In this document: in pieces, positions 40,909 to 52,590 of the stretch
How positions within the stretch are numbered: position 1 is the stretch's first letter
Layout of the letters: the number at the start of each line of letters is the position of its first letter
Assembly: GCA_029204225.1 (NCBI GenBank)
Contig: CM055093.1
Coordinates: 24,657,912 to 24,721,911 of the forward strand
Source of the DNA: Diphasiastrum complanatum
Lineage: Eukaryota; Streptophyta; Lycopodiopsida; Lycopodiales; Lycopodiaceae
Direction: 5' to 3'
DNA length: 64,000 nucleotides
Made by a program: the position numbers and the translations under genes
Notes under the pieces: model-generated
Told to the model about the DNA's origin: nothing
The model's database searches: none
Seen by the model: only the letters and a program-made list of their open reading frames with translations

Positions 40909-41729
40909 ATCAAGTTGAAATAGAGGCCAATTGAAGTAGTTGCAAGAGAAATAATCAACCTTATGGAAACTAGCTTAGCAACAGGAGCAAAAGTTTCATC
41001 AAAATCTACTCCCTTGGTTTGCAAGAATCCCTTTGCCACTAGCCTTGCCCAATATTTGTTGATGCTCCCATCTTGATTGTACTCCAACCTATAGATCCAT
41101 TTGCACTCAAGTGGCTTTCTTCCATGAGGAAGATCCATAAGCTTCCATGCATGATTCTCCATAAGAGCATCATACTCCTTTTGCAGGACATCCCTCCATT
41201 CTTGTGACTCCATAGCTTCTTCAAAGCAACTTGGCTCATCAAACATAGAAGTTAGAAAAGTGTAAGAGATAAGTGAATGTAGATCTTCCCTTTGTTCACC
41301 TTTGTCAACATAGGTGAGCCTTGAGGGCTCAGCCTTCCTTTTTGTAGATCTCCTTGGAGTCCTCGAATCTTTAGATGGATCTTCAAGATCTTGATCACAT
41401 GTAGGCTCCTCCTCAAACCTTACAAGATCCTTGACATAAGATGGATTAGAAGCTTTCTCATTCAACTTGTAGTAGTTACCTTCATCAAAAGTAACATCTC
41501 TACTCACTAAAATCTTTTTAGTGATTGGATTATAGACTCTATATCCTTTGCTATTTTTAGCATAACCAACAAAGATCCCCTTTATAGAAGTAGGATCATC
41601 CTTTTTTCTTGTATCTAATGCTTGAAAAACATAGCAAGTAGATCCGAAAATTCTTAGATCTTTAAGATTCGGCTTCTTATAAAATAGAGCCTCATAAGAT
41701 GTTATGCCTCCAATGGGCTTACATGGCAT
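40905..41729 (-). CDS. Copia integrase end and RT N-terminal half
   Basis: ITSYEALFYKKPNLKDLRIFG, GIFVGYAKNSKGYRVY, then the RT start: WRDVLQKEYDALMENHAW, WIYRLEYNQDG, LVAKGFLQTKGVDFDETFAPVAKL. It loses frame near 40907 in the LDVTNAFLN motif. Confidence 0.87.
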   Translation of the reverse strand: MPCKPIGGITSYEALFYKKPNLKDLRIFGSTCYVFQALDTRKKDDPTSIKGIFVGYAKNSKGYRVYNPITKKILVSRDVTFDEGNYYKLNEKASNPSYVKDLVRFEEEPTCDQDLEDPSKDSRTPRRSTKRKAEPSRLTYVDKGEQREDLHSLISYTFLTSMFDEPSCFEEAMESQEWRDVLQKEYDALMENHAWKLMDLPHGRKPLECKWIYRLEYNQDGSINKYWARLVAKGFLQTKGVDFDETFAPVAKLVSIRLIISLATTSIGLYFNLM

Positions 41730-43100
41730 CTATTACACAAATAAGTTGCACAAATAATAGCCTCTCCCCAAAAGGACTTAGGTAGAGATGCATCTAACCT
41801 CAAAGCCTTAGCACACTCACAAAGTGTTCTATTCATACTCTCGGCTATACCATTTTGTTGAGGACTATGAGCACATGTAAGTTCTCTCTTAATGCCATTG
41901 GATATACAAAACTCTATCATCTTGGTGGAGATATACTCTCCACCATTATCACTCTTCAATACTTTAATTCTAGCATCAAGTTGATTTTCAACTAGATTTT
42001 TGAACTTAACAAAAGCTTCAAACACTTTACTTTTGGAATCCAAAAGTTCAATCCAAGTGTATCTAGAGTAATCATCAATAAAAGATACATACATATATGC
42101 ACTTCCATTAGATTCTTGAGAAAAAGAGTGCACATCACTATGAATAAGATCTAATGCTTTTGTAGATCTAGTGGAAGAGATATCAAAAGGTAGCTTGTGT
42201 GCCTTTGAGAGGCTACAAGCTTCACAACTTTTTCCACACTTTGAGAGTGTCTTTGGAAGGCCGAGAGCAAGATCCTTGGTGCATAGCATCTCCATAGATT
42301 TGAAGTTGGGGTGGCCCAACCTTATATGACAAAGCTCCACTTGATTGAGCTCCTCCTTCACCATGTTCACACTTCCAAGAAAAACATTAGCATTTAGCTT
42401 AAAAAGCCTTCCTTGCTTGAATCCCTTTACAATGCAAGTATCATTCATCATTATGGAGCAAAAACCTTGCTTAAAATGGACATCAAAGCCATCATCCATC
42501 AATTGTCCTACACTTAACAAATTCTTAGTGAGTGTAGGAACATAGAGTACATTATCAACATTTACTCTTTTAGAGGATTCAAGACTTAAGGGAATAGTTC
42601 CCACTCCATCTATTCTACATTCTTGATCACTTGTTGTAAGAATAGACTTTCTACAACCTACAAAAGGTACAAGAGTTGAGAAAAAATCCTTTTGGAATGT
42701 CATGTGGGAGCTAGCCCCACTATCAATCCACCATGTGTCATTGGAGTAGCTCTTCGATGTTGATGTAGAAGCCATCAAGGATGAATCCACTTCATCCTCA
42801 TCTTCCTCAAGAGTGAGGTTGCCTTGTTTGCTCTCTCCTTGTTCATTCTTCTTCTTAAAACACTCGGATGCAAAGTGCACCTTCTTTCCACAAAAGAAGC
42901 ACTTGAGTTTGGCTTTGTTCTTCTTTCCACCTTTGGAGCTTGATGGTTGATCCTCATTCTTGGTCTCCTTGTGTTGGATCTTCTTCTTTGACTTTGCCTT
43001 TCCCTTGCTTGAGAAGTTGGCCTTCTCATAACCATCATGCAATTTCAAGGATCCAATCCTTTGCTTGACATGAAGGATCCTACTCTCCTCGGCCACAAGC
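41702..43100 (-). CDS. Copia nucleocapsid, protease and integrase
   Basis: Contains zinc knuckle CFFCGKKVHFASEC, protease WWIDSGASSHMT, GAG-pre-integrase HIRLGHPN...CEAC, and integrase core blocks DLIHSDVH, YVSFIDDYSRYTWI, LKSDNGGEYIS and HSPQQNGIAESMNRTL. The catalytic D, D and E are all present. In-frame reading stops at 41702, where the frame shifts in the middle of the conserved stretch before GITSYEALF. The true upstream join is near 43100. Confidence 0.88.
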
Positions 43101-43643
43101 ACTATGGAGCTTGTCAATGGAAGGTAGTGCATCTTGAATAGCAAAGCTTTGTACAAGATTGGAGAACTCATCTCCAAGACCATTCAAAATGATTTTAACA
43201 AGTTCATCATCATGAATACCCTCACTAATGATGGAAAGTTCTTTGTTGAGAGATTTTATTCTCAAGACATACTCTTGAGCACTCTCTTCACTCCCTCTAA
43301 TGCTTTGAAGAACTTTGTTTCTAATCATAAGCACTCTAGAGGTATTTTTGGATTCATAAATCCCTTTAAGGTAGTCCCATGCCTCCTTAGCCGAGGTACA
43401 AGATGTCAGTTCCTTTAGAAGTTCATTACTAACATTCATTTTCAAGCAACGTAATGCTAGTCTACCTCTCTTTTTGTACCTCACTAGATCTTGCCCTCCT
43501 TGAGGTTCTTCTTCCTCTCCTATGACAAGATCATACATATCTTGGAGCACAAGTAGAGACTCCATTCTCACTTTCCAAGTTGAATAATTATTAGAATTTA
43601 GCCTTTCACTAGCCTCAAGAAGATAGGCTCCAATTGAACCCAT
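43080..43643 (-). CDS. Copia gag (UBN2-type)
   Basis: 187 residues: starts MGSIGAYLLEASERLNSNNY, then YSTWKVRMESLL, AWDYLKGIYES, VLRIKSLNKELS, ILNGLGDEFSNLV, the standard gag order. The reading goes out of frame at 43100 and continues in the next ORF with its zinc knuckle. Encodes the particle protein. Confidence 0.85.
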   Translation of the reverse strand: MGSIGAYLLEASERLNSNNYSTWKVRMESLLVLQDMYDLVIGEEEEPQGGQDLVRYKKRGRLALRCLKMNVSNELLKELTSCTSAKEAWDYLKGIYESKNTSRVLMIRNKVLQSIRGSEESAQEYVLRIKSLNKELSIISEGIHDDELVKIILNGLGDEFSNLVQSFAIQDALPSIDKLHSACGRGE

Positions 43644-43697
43644 TCTATCTGGTAGATTCTGTATGTTTCTAACCTTGAAAAGGAAAGATTAAATTAA

Positions 43698-44272
43698 TGT
43701 CGCAGGGCCTAAATGTCAAGTTAGTGAATAAAGTTGGGTTTCCCTCCAATTTTGATGGTTCCCACACTTTTTTAAATTTGAATAATTAGGGAGGTAGAAA
43801 TGGACCAATAGGATTTAGAGGCCAGGGTCTTCCTCTCTATTATAAAAAGGGACCAACTCGAGTTGCTCCTCATGTTCATTTTCTCATTTCAATAAAGCAG
43901 ATTGGTTCTCTTCATAAATGGGTTGATGAATGTCCTTGCTCTTCTTCTTTCCTCTTCCATCTCTCATGCTCTTTGGTTTTTGCTAATTGTTGGATCTGAA
44001 TGTTATTGGGATTGAGTGTTATTATATTTTTTATGAGAGAGAAAGGGAGAGAGAGGAAGGGTAAGCTATCTTTGTCATGGATGTGTAGTGTTAATGGTTC
44101 ATAGGGTTAATGGATGTTAGAGTTAGATTTGGATCCTCCATTCATGTTGAAATTCGAACTATACTATCGCTCTCATGGGAACGAACCTGCGCATGACAAT
44201 TAACTTCGTCTCTTTGATGCTAGATTGACTAGATCTTGGATTCAGATTAGGCAAGGAAAGAAACCCACTACA
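43698..44272 (+). repeat. 5' LTR of a Tat-like Ty3 element
   Basis: TGTCGCAGGGCC ... CACTACA, with TATA box TATAAAAAGG at 43841. A related copy lies at 51762-52283: shared GCAGGGCCTAA, GTTAATTGTTGGAT-like, CTCTCATGGGA and CTACAATTTTGGC. The start is set by that comparison and is good to a few bases. Confidence 0.75.
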
Positions 44273-44273
44273 A

Positions 44274-44292
44274 TTTTGGCGTCGTTGTCGGG
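44274..44292 (+). other. Primer-binding site, Tat/Athila type
   Basis: TTTTGGCGTCGTTGTCGGGG. Athila and Tat elements use a TGGCGCCGTTGCCGGGG-type site. Two or three C-to-T changes separate this copy from that consensus. Confidence 0.7.
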
Positions 44293-45482
44293 GAGCTACA
44301 CCAATTTTTCAGTTTACAGCATGATTGTTGGATGGCTAGCTTGCATTAGGCATCTTGTCGTGGCATGAATAGTGTTAGATCTGCATTTTAGGGTTAGTTT
44401 GGGATTGATTTTGCTTGATTTGAGTGGATTTGCTTGTTTGAAATCTAATTTGATTGTTAAATAGGAAAAGCTATTCATATCATCAATCTTAAGATCCATT
44501 TGGATCTGAGATATCAGAAAAAACAACAAAAATCGGTCAAATCTGTCAAATTTGGTCAAAAAGAGGCAAAAAGCATCATTAGAGTTGATAACTTTTTGCC
44601 CTCTTTTAGGAAACCTTTGTCGAGTTGTAGACACTTTTGTTTTTGTTTCCAAAACCTTCAGTTTGAAGGGCGAAGATTACTTCCCAGTAGATTTCCAAAA
44701 ATAGCATAAAAACCGCAAAAAACACCAAAAAATCATCAAAACCCTAAAAATACAGAAAAAGAACCCTCGTCCGATTCGCTGTGCATAGGTGTGATTCAGA
44801 TCTATCTACTGCCAGATCGGCAAAGAATAATATCAAAAATAGAAAGATTTTCAAAGGATCAGTTGTCATATTGTCATATTTTTGCCAAAATGTCACTTTT
44901 TTGCAAAAATACAAGTATTACTCTTGATCCTTCGCCGAGTTTCCAAAACATTCTATTTATAGTAAAATACTATTTCTGAGTTCGACGAAGATTCTTCTTG
45001 ATTAGATCATAGAAAATTTTGATTTTCTCGTCAAACTACAGAAACTGTATTTTCTTGTGTCAAAAACCTTCGTCCGATTTTTCATAGTTTTATCTGTGTC
45101 AGATCTTTAATCTGAGAGGTCGGCAAAGGTTATTTTCCAAGAAATTGTCAGAAAAATTGTTCAGAGAGTATGTTCTCAAAATAGCACTATTGGACCTTCG
45201 CCGAGCCAATCTTCACCTAGTGAACCTTCACCAGTCCTATTTTTAGTTTTTGATTTTCCAAATCAAGTCTCTGTCAAATTTTGGATCAAATCTGATATAT
45301 TCTGATTTGGATTTTGAGAGAGTTATCATTTTTGGGAAGTACCGATTGATTGTATTTCGAAATTTTTTTCATGATCAAAATTTTGGAAAATGAAATAGAT
45401 CTAGCAGATATGATCTGAGATAGTTTTTTGATTGAAAAATCTAGATCCAATTTCATTGTCTGCTTGATCTAAATTTGTAAAG
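44293..45482 (+). other. Untranslated leader of the Tat-like element
   Basis: 1.2 kb with no ORF, T/A-rich, with repeated CTTCG(C/T)CGA words (near 44930, 45060 and 45200). The same leader follows the second LTR for about 300 bp. Confidence 0.6.
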
Positions 45483-46916
45483 ATGGCTGTCCCTGGAGCT
45501 GCTCCTGGAGGTGCTCCACAAGAAGTCAATCCAATGATTGTTAGAAGAGTACCCTGTTTGGATCTACCCAAATATAATGGATTAACGGATGCAGTTAGAT
45601 TTCTTCAGATCTATGCTGAATCTTGTGAAGTCTATGGCGAGATTTATCCTCAAGATAAACTTAAGTTGTTTCCTATGGCCTTAACAGGCACCGCACAAGA
45701 TTGGTACTATAATAAAGATGAAACTGAGTGTACAGATTGGGAGGTTGTTAAACGAGCCCTCATCACATGGTTCAAACCACGGAAGTTTATGGAAGACCCT
45801 TTCCTACTTTTAAGTAAAATTAAAATGGGAAAGTGAGAAATGGTTTGAGATTACATTGAACGGGTGAAACGTCTCAGATCTGAGTGCGAACCTGAGCTGA
45901 TTAACGAAAATGCCATGATTATGTGGTTTTTGTCAGGTCTACCTAAACGGATCAGACGTGAGCTGAAACGCCATAATGAGTATGCACTCTTGCAAAATGC
46001 TATGGACGATGCAATTTGGGAGGAGGATGAAGATTCAGATGATGAGCCGAATATCAGTATGCTGCCTTATACAGCAGGGCAGACTACTACGACATCCACC
46101 ACTATTGCATCAACGAATGCCAACGCTACTACATAAATGATGCTCAATGAGTTCGAGAAACTTGGGAAGAACCATCAAAAACAGATGGAAAAGTTGCAGT
46201 CACAATTTGATGAGAAGATCAAAGCATTGGAAAATTTTCACGGACAAGCGTACAAGGAACCTAAGAAATTTGCGAAGACTTTTTCTACCAGAAAAAATGT
46301 CTGGTGTTCTATTTGTACATGAAATTACACAGTGAACGAGTGTCCTCAATTGAAAAAACGAATGGAAATCAGTGTTTGCCATCTGTGTAATTCACCTGAC
46401 CATGAGACTGCTTTTTGCAGCTTCAATCCTCGGATAATTCAGCAACGGTATGTCCAAATGGGATATCGAAAATCACAATATGGAGAAAATCTAGCAGCAA
46501 GACCTCGACAATCTACTCTTGGATATTCGGAACGTTTAGCTTTACCTGATCCACCAAAGCACTCCGCTCCTCCTGCCAATTTGATGGAACCAAGACCTTA
46601 CGGAAGTGCTAAGCAATGGAATTATGATACTGATCAAGAAGTTGGATCTTCAGGTCGATCTTCGAAACAATATGCTATTTATGCTACTGCTCAACAACAA
46701 GCCTCTAGAAATTGGACCAGAGCACCACTTGGATGCTTTGCATGTGGAGAAGATCATAGAGTTGCAGAATGTCCAAATAAAGAGAAATTTGTACCATTCT
46801 GTCATCACTGTGGTTATGGGCATTGCTATAAAGACTCTCCAGCAAGACCGAAGCCACCACCAGCTAGTACCTGTAAATTTGATAACAATCAAGCAAAGAC
46901 CAGTAGCTCAAAATAA
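45483..46916 (+). pseudogene. Tat-like gag with several zinc knuckles, in-frame stops
   Basis: A single frame starts MAVPGAAPGG. Capsid blocks DLPKYNGLTDAVRFLQIY, KLFPMALTGTAQDWYYN and LITWFKPRKF are followed by FLSGLPKRIRRELKRH and a coiled-coil-like stretch. A damaged first knuckle CSIC...C then precedes CHLCNSPDHETAFC, CFACGEDHRVAEC and [13 protein letters not shown] (last Cys changed). Stops lie near 45834, 45849, 46134 and 46320. Two replace tryptophan (TGG to TGA). Confidence 0.85.
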
Positions 46917-46929
46917 ATCAAGTGCACCT

Positions 46930-48230
46930 TGATGGTGGTCACCAGAGCACAGAAGCAAAAAGAGCCAGTAGTGGATCCAGTACCTGCTGATTCTATACAG
47001 TGGATTAAACATCTACAAGAAGAAGAGGAGCTTGATAAAAGCAACAACAAAAGTTCATTCTTCACCATTGCAGCCTCCAAGAAATTCACGTATGGATATG
47101 AATGATCAGTTACATCATCATGAAGGACCCTTCAAGATGACTGAACCGGAAGCACCGTAAACAGAATTGCTCATGAACATTTTGTCTAGAAAGATCAATA
47201 TTTCATTGGGAGAGTTCCTGAAGTTGGTGCCAAAAGCAAGAGAAGTCTTAGCGCAAACAAAAGTTAGCTCAAGAAGAACCAAAAGTCCATCAGCAGCAGC
47301 TTTTTTGTGTTGGATTTGAAGAATCTAACGAAGTACTCCATGTTGGAGCCGCTTGGGAAAGTGAACAAAAGAATATCACTCTTCTGATACAACATAGACA
47401 ATATCCTAAAGAAGCAACCGTGATAGATGGCGGTTCAAGAGTTAACCTTCTCTTCGCAAAGCTATGTGCAAAATGGGGCCTTACAAAGATCAAGCCTGCG
47501 TCTTTTGCTATTAAGCTAGCTGATCAAACGACACTTCTTCCACGAGGAATGGTTGAAGATATACCTGTCAAAATTGCAAGAGTACAGTTCGTCATTACTT
47601 TCATAGTGATGGACTTACTAGAAGCGCCAATGTCTATTGAGTTTTATTGGGATGTCCATGGCTACAAGTTGCGCAAGTAGTTCATAACTGGGGTACCGGA
47701 AAAATTACTTTTGAAAATCGTGAACGTGCAATTAAAGTTGATCCTACAACTTGGACTATCAAACCAGTGGTTCAAAAAGACGATGATGATTCATCAACAA
47801 CGGATCACACTTGTGACCGACAAGAGAAAAATTTGGGAGTTCATTACGATTCTCAAACGGATACGGTCAATTGGAATGAAGCTCTTGCAACAATTGATTG
47901 TACAGCAGGATATATGTGTCAACAAGATAATCAATCAGATTTGAGCGAGATTTTCTTATTAGATCGAACCTTGGATACACCAATGACATTTTCACTGAAT
48001 GTGCTGAATGTAGTCTGGATATTAACGGAACCTATACCAGATTCGATTGAAGTTGAACTCATTCATGTGAGTCATGCCTTGACTTATGATGGCAATGCTG
48101 AACTTACGGATGAGCAGATTCTAAATCATATGGATCCGACCAGATTTGGAGTGCGTAATGTTCCTGATGAACCGACAATAAAACCACCTAAAGAAGTTAT
48201 ATTGAAGGAAGATAGGATCACATGATCAAT
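46930..48230 (+). pseudogene. Tat-like gag tail, protease and linker
   Basis: MVVTRAQKQKE (46930) begins a gag-pol linker. The protease reads MIDGGSRVNLLFAKLC (47420) with DGG in place of the usual D-(S/T)-G, then DIPVKIARVQFVITFIVMDLL. A frameshift near 47660 follows. After it VVHNWGTGKITF and an acidic linker run to 48225. Confidence 0.75.
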
Positions 48231-48492
48231 GACGAAGAAACAAACTAAGCAACATTATAATACGGTCCTGAAATGGAAAAATCCCCCTCGAAAGATTTCT
48301 TCAAAGAAGGTGCCATTCTTACTGGATAAAGGCAAAGGAAAAGTTGAGGATGATTCTAAAAGTCAGAATTCTAGCAAGACATCATCGTCTCGGAAGTGAT
48401 CACCTCCACGATCAATTCCTGCTAAGAAGGCTAAGCGAAGGTCCAAGACAAGTCCTTTAAAAAAGGAACAAACAAATGTAGTCCAGCATGAT

Positions 48493-49318
48493 ATGCCCGA
48501 GCATTGTAAACGTTATACATTGGATGATGTGGTTATCATGTTACCTAAAGCGCATCGTGAATCTGAAGAACACGTGCCAGAATCGAAAGAGGTTTACGAT
48601 GGCCCAGCTAGGACGCAGCCAATGAATCTTGCTGAACCAGGAGAACCGGAAAAGATTGTACAAGTTGGATCACAACTTAATCCTAAACAGTATCAAGCAC
48701 TCCGCATGTTACTTATTAAGTATCAAGATTGCTTTGCATGGACTTATCAAGATCTAAAGGGTATTCCGACATCAGTGATTGAACATACCATACCTTTAGC
48801 ACCTGATGCAGTTCCAAAGGCTACAAAGTTCTATCACTGTAATCCTAATGTTGCGGATCTGATAAAGAAAGAACTTCAGAGACTGCTTGATGCCGATTTC
48901 ATTTATGAGATCGAGCATACTGAATTGATTTCACCGATCGTCATTGTTCCTAAGAAGAATGGGAGATTGAGAATCTGTGTGAATGTCAATGCGTTGAACA
49001 AAGTGATGTGGAATGATCACTTTCCATTACCTTTTACTGAAATCATTTTGGATCGCCTTGCTGGAGCGGAAGCTTATAGTTTCTTGGATGGATTTAGTGG
49101 TTACAACCAGGTTAAGATTGCACCTACAAATCACCACAAAACTGCTTTTGCAACAGAATGGGGCACCTATGCTTACAAAGCAATGCCGTTTGGACTTTGT
49201 AATGCACCAAGTTCATTCGAAAGAGTAATGCAATTTGCTTTTAAAAATTATCTGCAGAAATTCCTTGAAATTTACTTGGATGACCTAGGAGTCCATAGTA
49301 CAGATACAAATCACCTGG
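48493..49318 (+). CDS. Tat-like reverse transcriptase, truncated after the active site
   Basis: Open frame with LIKYQDCFAWTYQDLKGIP, PIVIVPKKNGRLRICVN, FSGYNQVKIA, MPFGLCNAPSSFERVM and the YLDD active site (EIYLDDLGVHS). Near 49310-49320 the family alignment ends; what follows (to 49443) is unrelated in this frame. RNase H and integrase are absent, so an internal deletion or rearrangement cut pol here. Confidence 0.85.
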
Positions 49319-49319
49319 A

Positions 49320-51210
49320 TTACAAATCATGCCCCAGAGCCCTGAGCCCTTTGAACTCCAATCCCTTGGAAGAGGATCCGAATAGATCCATGAATCTACT
49401 GTCGGTGTTGAAGATGTCAGCAGCAACCTCACACGGAAGATAGCCCAGCCACACTTTGGGTCAACAAAGCTGTGAAATCACCGAAGTAGTTCGACGCCAC
49501 TGTGCCCGAGGGTTTCGAGGAGGAAGACATTTTTGAAGAAGAAGAAGTACTAGCACCTATTCCACACCAACCAAGGACAGTTCTTCAAACGCAAATTCTC
49601 AAAACATGAATATAGTCTCAATTTACTGAATTTGTCAAAACTATCTCAAAATGGCTATTCAACTTATCAAAAGGCTTCAAGTTCTAGAATTCCCTTTGAA
49701 AAGTAGGCAAACTAGCAATAAAGAACCACTTTATCTCTCTAACTTGTCAATTCTAGGTGGTAAAAAGTATCAAAATAGGAATTTTGTCTTAATTTAGTTG
49801 AACTTGTGATATTTTAGAAGTACTCACAATCTTAATTTTCAATAATGTGAATGAAAACAATGAATTTGCACCACCATGCAAGGAGACTAACTACCAACTA
49901 GAAGTATTCACAATGTCTTAGAGGACTGAAGCCAAAATATGGCTAGATGGAAAACACACATATTTGAAAGGTGCAAAGCTAAAGGATGTCATTTCCATGC
50001 ACATAGTAGGATTTGAGTTTAGGTCTCCAGGTAACACTCATATCCAACTCAGCTATGGTGGGGGGACAACACCCTACATCATCAACTCAATGACTTGAAT
50101 TGTTAGGGATCTTCAATCTAAAAACAGATCATATTGAGCATAAATATTCCTTTTTATGAATGTAGAACTTAACCATAAAGAATGGTCAAAGGAACCATAA
50201 CGTGTTGATAAGGTTGTTGGCTTGCCCCAAAGTTTTTTTTATTTATTGATGTAATATGGCCATATTTCGTTTCTATTTGGTATCCCATTTCCTATCAATG
50301 AAAAAAAAAAAGGGCTTATGACACTAGAACAAACCCAGGAAATAGAATACTGAATTAATTGAAAAATAAGAAAGAATAATTATGGTTATGTTTATTGTAC
50401 AAATTATGTATGTACATGAAAGTACCATAAGGCTTAGCCAAAAGTATGCACTTATCTTTGATGTTAGGGGCCTCATGCGAACAAAATATTGGGCCTTGTG
50501 TCCATTTGTGATGAGAAGGGACTTTCTATGTGATATGCTTATGATTTAAAAATTCAAAAAATGTCATTAAGGCTTCAGCACAAGTACATAATTAAATCAC
50601 AATCTTGTCAATGAGACCTTCTTTTTAGCTTGCCTATGAATATATTTCAATCTGGTTGACTTACATAGTGTGTGGCTCTCCAAGTGGATAATATATAGAA
50701 CCAGATCAATCATAATGTTAATAACTAGTGTTTTGCCTTCTTGTTCAATACAAGAGAGATAAATTCTCCATAGTCTTAAAAGGAAAAATTTGGCAAAAGA
50801 ATCAAATAATTTATTCCATACATAGTCTTTCTATGGTGAATGGTTCAATTTTAAAATCATGACTTCATATTCTAGCACGATCTTTTTAATTGTTTGATTT
50901 GATAATGTCCTACCATACAATCATAGTTTACTAGCACAAGCAAAAACAAACTTTGTTGGGACAAACATCAACCATGTCTTGAATATCTTGTTTTTCAATT
51001 TGTCACAACTAAAAATAATTTTTAGCTAGTACATCTTTCATTGTTTCTATTGTTGAGAATCATATATCTATTTATAATGATATTTTGCAAAATAAAAGAT
51101 TCATTGGCAACATTAAGTTGTATGAAAGATGAGAATAAGAAGACTTATCTCAGCTATGAAAGGCAGGCACTAGAGGTTAGTTGAACTAGATTGTCAATTC
51201 TCGTAAAGCT
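49320..51210. other. Unrecognised AT-rich sequence after the RT break
   Basis: 49320-49600 is GC-richer and may be shuffled Tat sequence (GluLys-rich frame EEEDIFEEEE-like). 49600-51210 is AT-rich with no ORF above chance. Confidence 0.35.
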
Positions 51211-51450
51211 AGACAACCTTTGTTTGAAGATTTTGTGACATTAGAAAAAAAAATTTGTAGAAAGGAGTTGGGAGGTATTTGACTATGGCACCAAATGTGT
51301 CAAATGGGTGAAGATGTGGGTTTAGGTAGAGTAATAGACAACCCATGTTTGAAGATTTTGTGATATTAGAAAAAAAACAACTGTATAAAGGATTTGGGAG
51401 GTACTTGACTATGGAACCAATGTTAAATGGAAGTGATGTCAAGTAATGAT
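51211..51450. repeat. Tandem duplication of about 125 bp
   Basis: Units start at 51211 and 51336 with AGACAACC, TGTTTGAAGATTTTGTGA, ATTAGAAAAAAAA, TTGGGAGGTA and TTGACTATGG in the same order. Two 22-bp GTACATACCTAGTTAG copies follow at 51594 and 51616. Confidence 0.8.
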
Positions 51451-51761
51451 TATGAGTTGAAAGTAAAAAATAATTGTTGGTTTGCCTTGAGAACTTGATG
51501 CTATTTGTGGTTCTTACTTGATTGATTTATTAATTTTTTTGGTATATTTTAGAAAGAAGTTGTTGGGCTTTGCGGGATATCGGCATGCATCAGTACATAC
51601 CTAGTTAGATCAGTACATACCTAGTTAGATTCGAGATCTATGTTAGTTAATAGTGAGAGGGATTTGGCACCCTACGTGTGTAAGTCCAACCCAATGATCA
51701 CATGGTTATTTGATTGATTAAATGCTAATATAATGACTTTAAGCCAATTTCAAGATTTAAA

Positions 51762-52590
51762 TGCTGCAGGGCCTAATAGTCAAGTCAATTCATAAAAGTA
51801 GGTTCCTACTCAAATTCAAATTCAAATACGAAGGGAGGTAGGAATTGGCCAATAGGCATTGAGGCCAAGTGCCCTAAAATCCACTATATATAGTGGTATT
51901 GTTTAGTTCATTTTTCATGTTCAATCAAAGAAGGTGGAACCTATACCATTTTGCAATTGGATGTCCTTGCTATTCTTTCTTGCTCCATATCTCATGTGTT
52001 GTTGTTATCTTGATATTATTTGGTTTTGTTAATTGTTGGATTTGCTATTTCTTTCTATTTGTGTGAGAGAAAAGAGAAAGAGAGAAAAGTAAGTTTGATC
52101 TTGGTGATTAGGGTTAATGGATTGTAGTGTTAGATGTTGAATCATAAACATGTTGTGAATCTAAACATCTACTTACTCTCATGGGATTGAACTACCACGT
52201 GGCATGTTTGAAGCCTGTTCATATCTTGAATGTCATGCATGTGCTGAGGTTTAGGATTGAAGGTGGACATGGAAGTCTCTACAATTTTGGCACCGATGTC
52301 AAGGAGTAAAACCATTATTTTAGTTTTTAGCATGCCTGAATGGCTGTTAGCTTGCATTTAGGATCTTGGTTTTTGCATGATAGTGTTAGAATTGCAATTT
52401 TTAGGGTTAGTTTTGGGTGAATTTCACTATTTTGAGTGGATTTCTTGCTTGCAATCATTGAGATTGATAAGCAAGGAAGGACAGACAATACGTCATTGTT
52501 GAGATCCATATGGATTCCAAGAAATCAGAGAAACATCAAAAATCATTTATCTTTTGGAGACAAAAAGAGACAAAATCTGATGGGACTTGA
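51762..52590 (+). mobile_element. Second Tat-like LTR (51762-52283) with primer site and leader
   Basis: The LTR starts TGCTGCAGGGCC and ends CTCTACA. A TATA-like ACTATATATAG lies near 51893. The primer site TTTTGGCACCGATGTCAAGG (52285-52304) is followed by about 290 bp of leader that aligns with the copy at 44293. It then breaks at an inserted copia LTR near 52590. As leader and primer site follow, this is a 5' LTR and not the 3' LTR of the element at 43698. Confidence 0.72.

Larger units (their letters stand above)
39774..43643 (-). mobile_element. Ty1/copia element, coding region nearly complete, no LTRs
   Basis: Minus strand in order: gag (43643-43080), zinc knuckle, protease, GAG-pre-integrase, integrase, RT, RNase H. 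Four single-base frameshifts (near 43100, 41710, 40907 and 40575) and few other defects. The RNase H end (ADLFTKAL-type motif) and both LTRs are missing. On its 5' side a Tat-like LTR starts 55 bp beyond the gag ATG. Confidence 0.9.
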
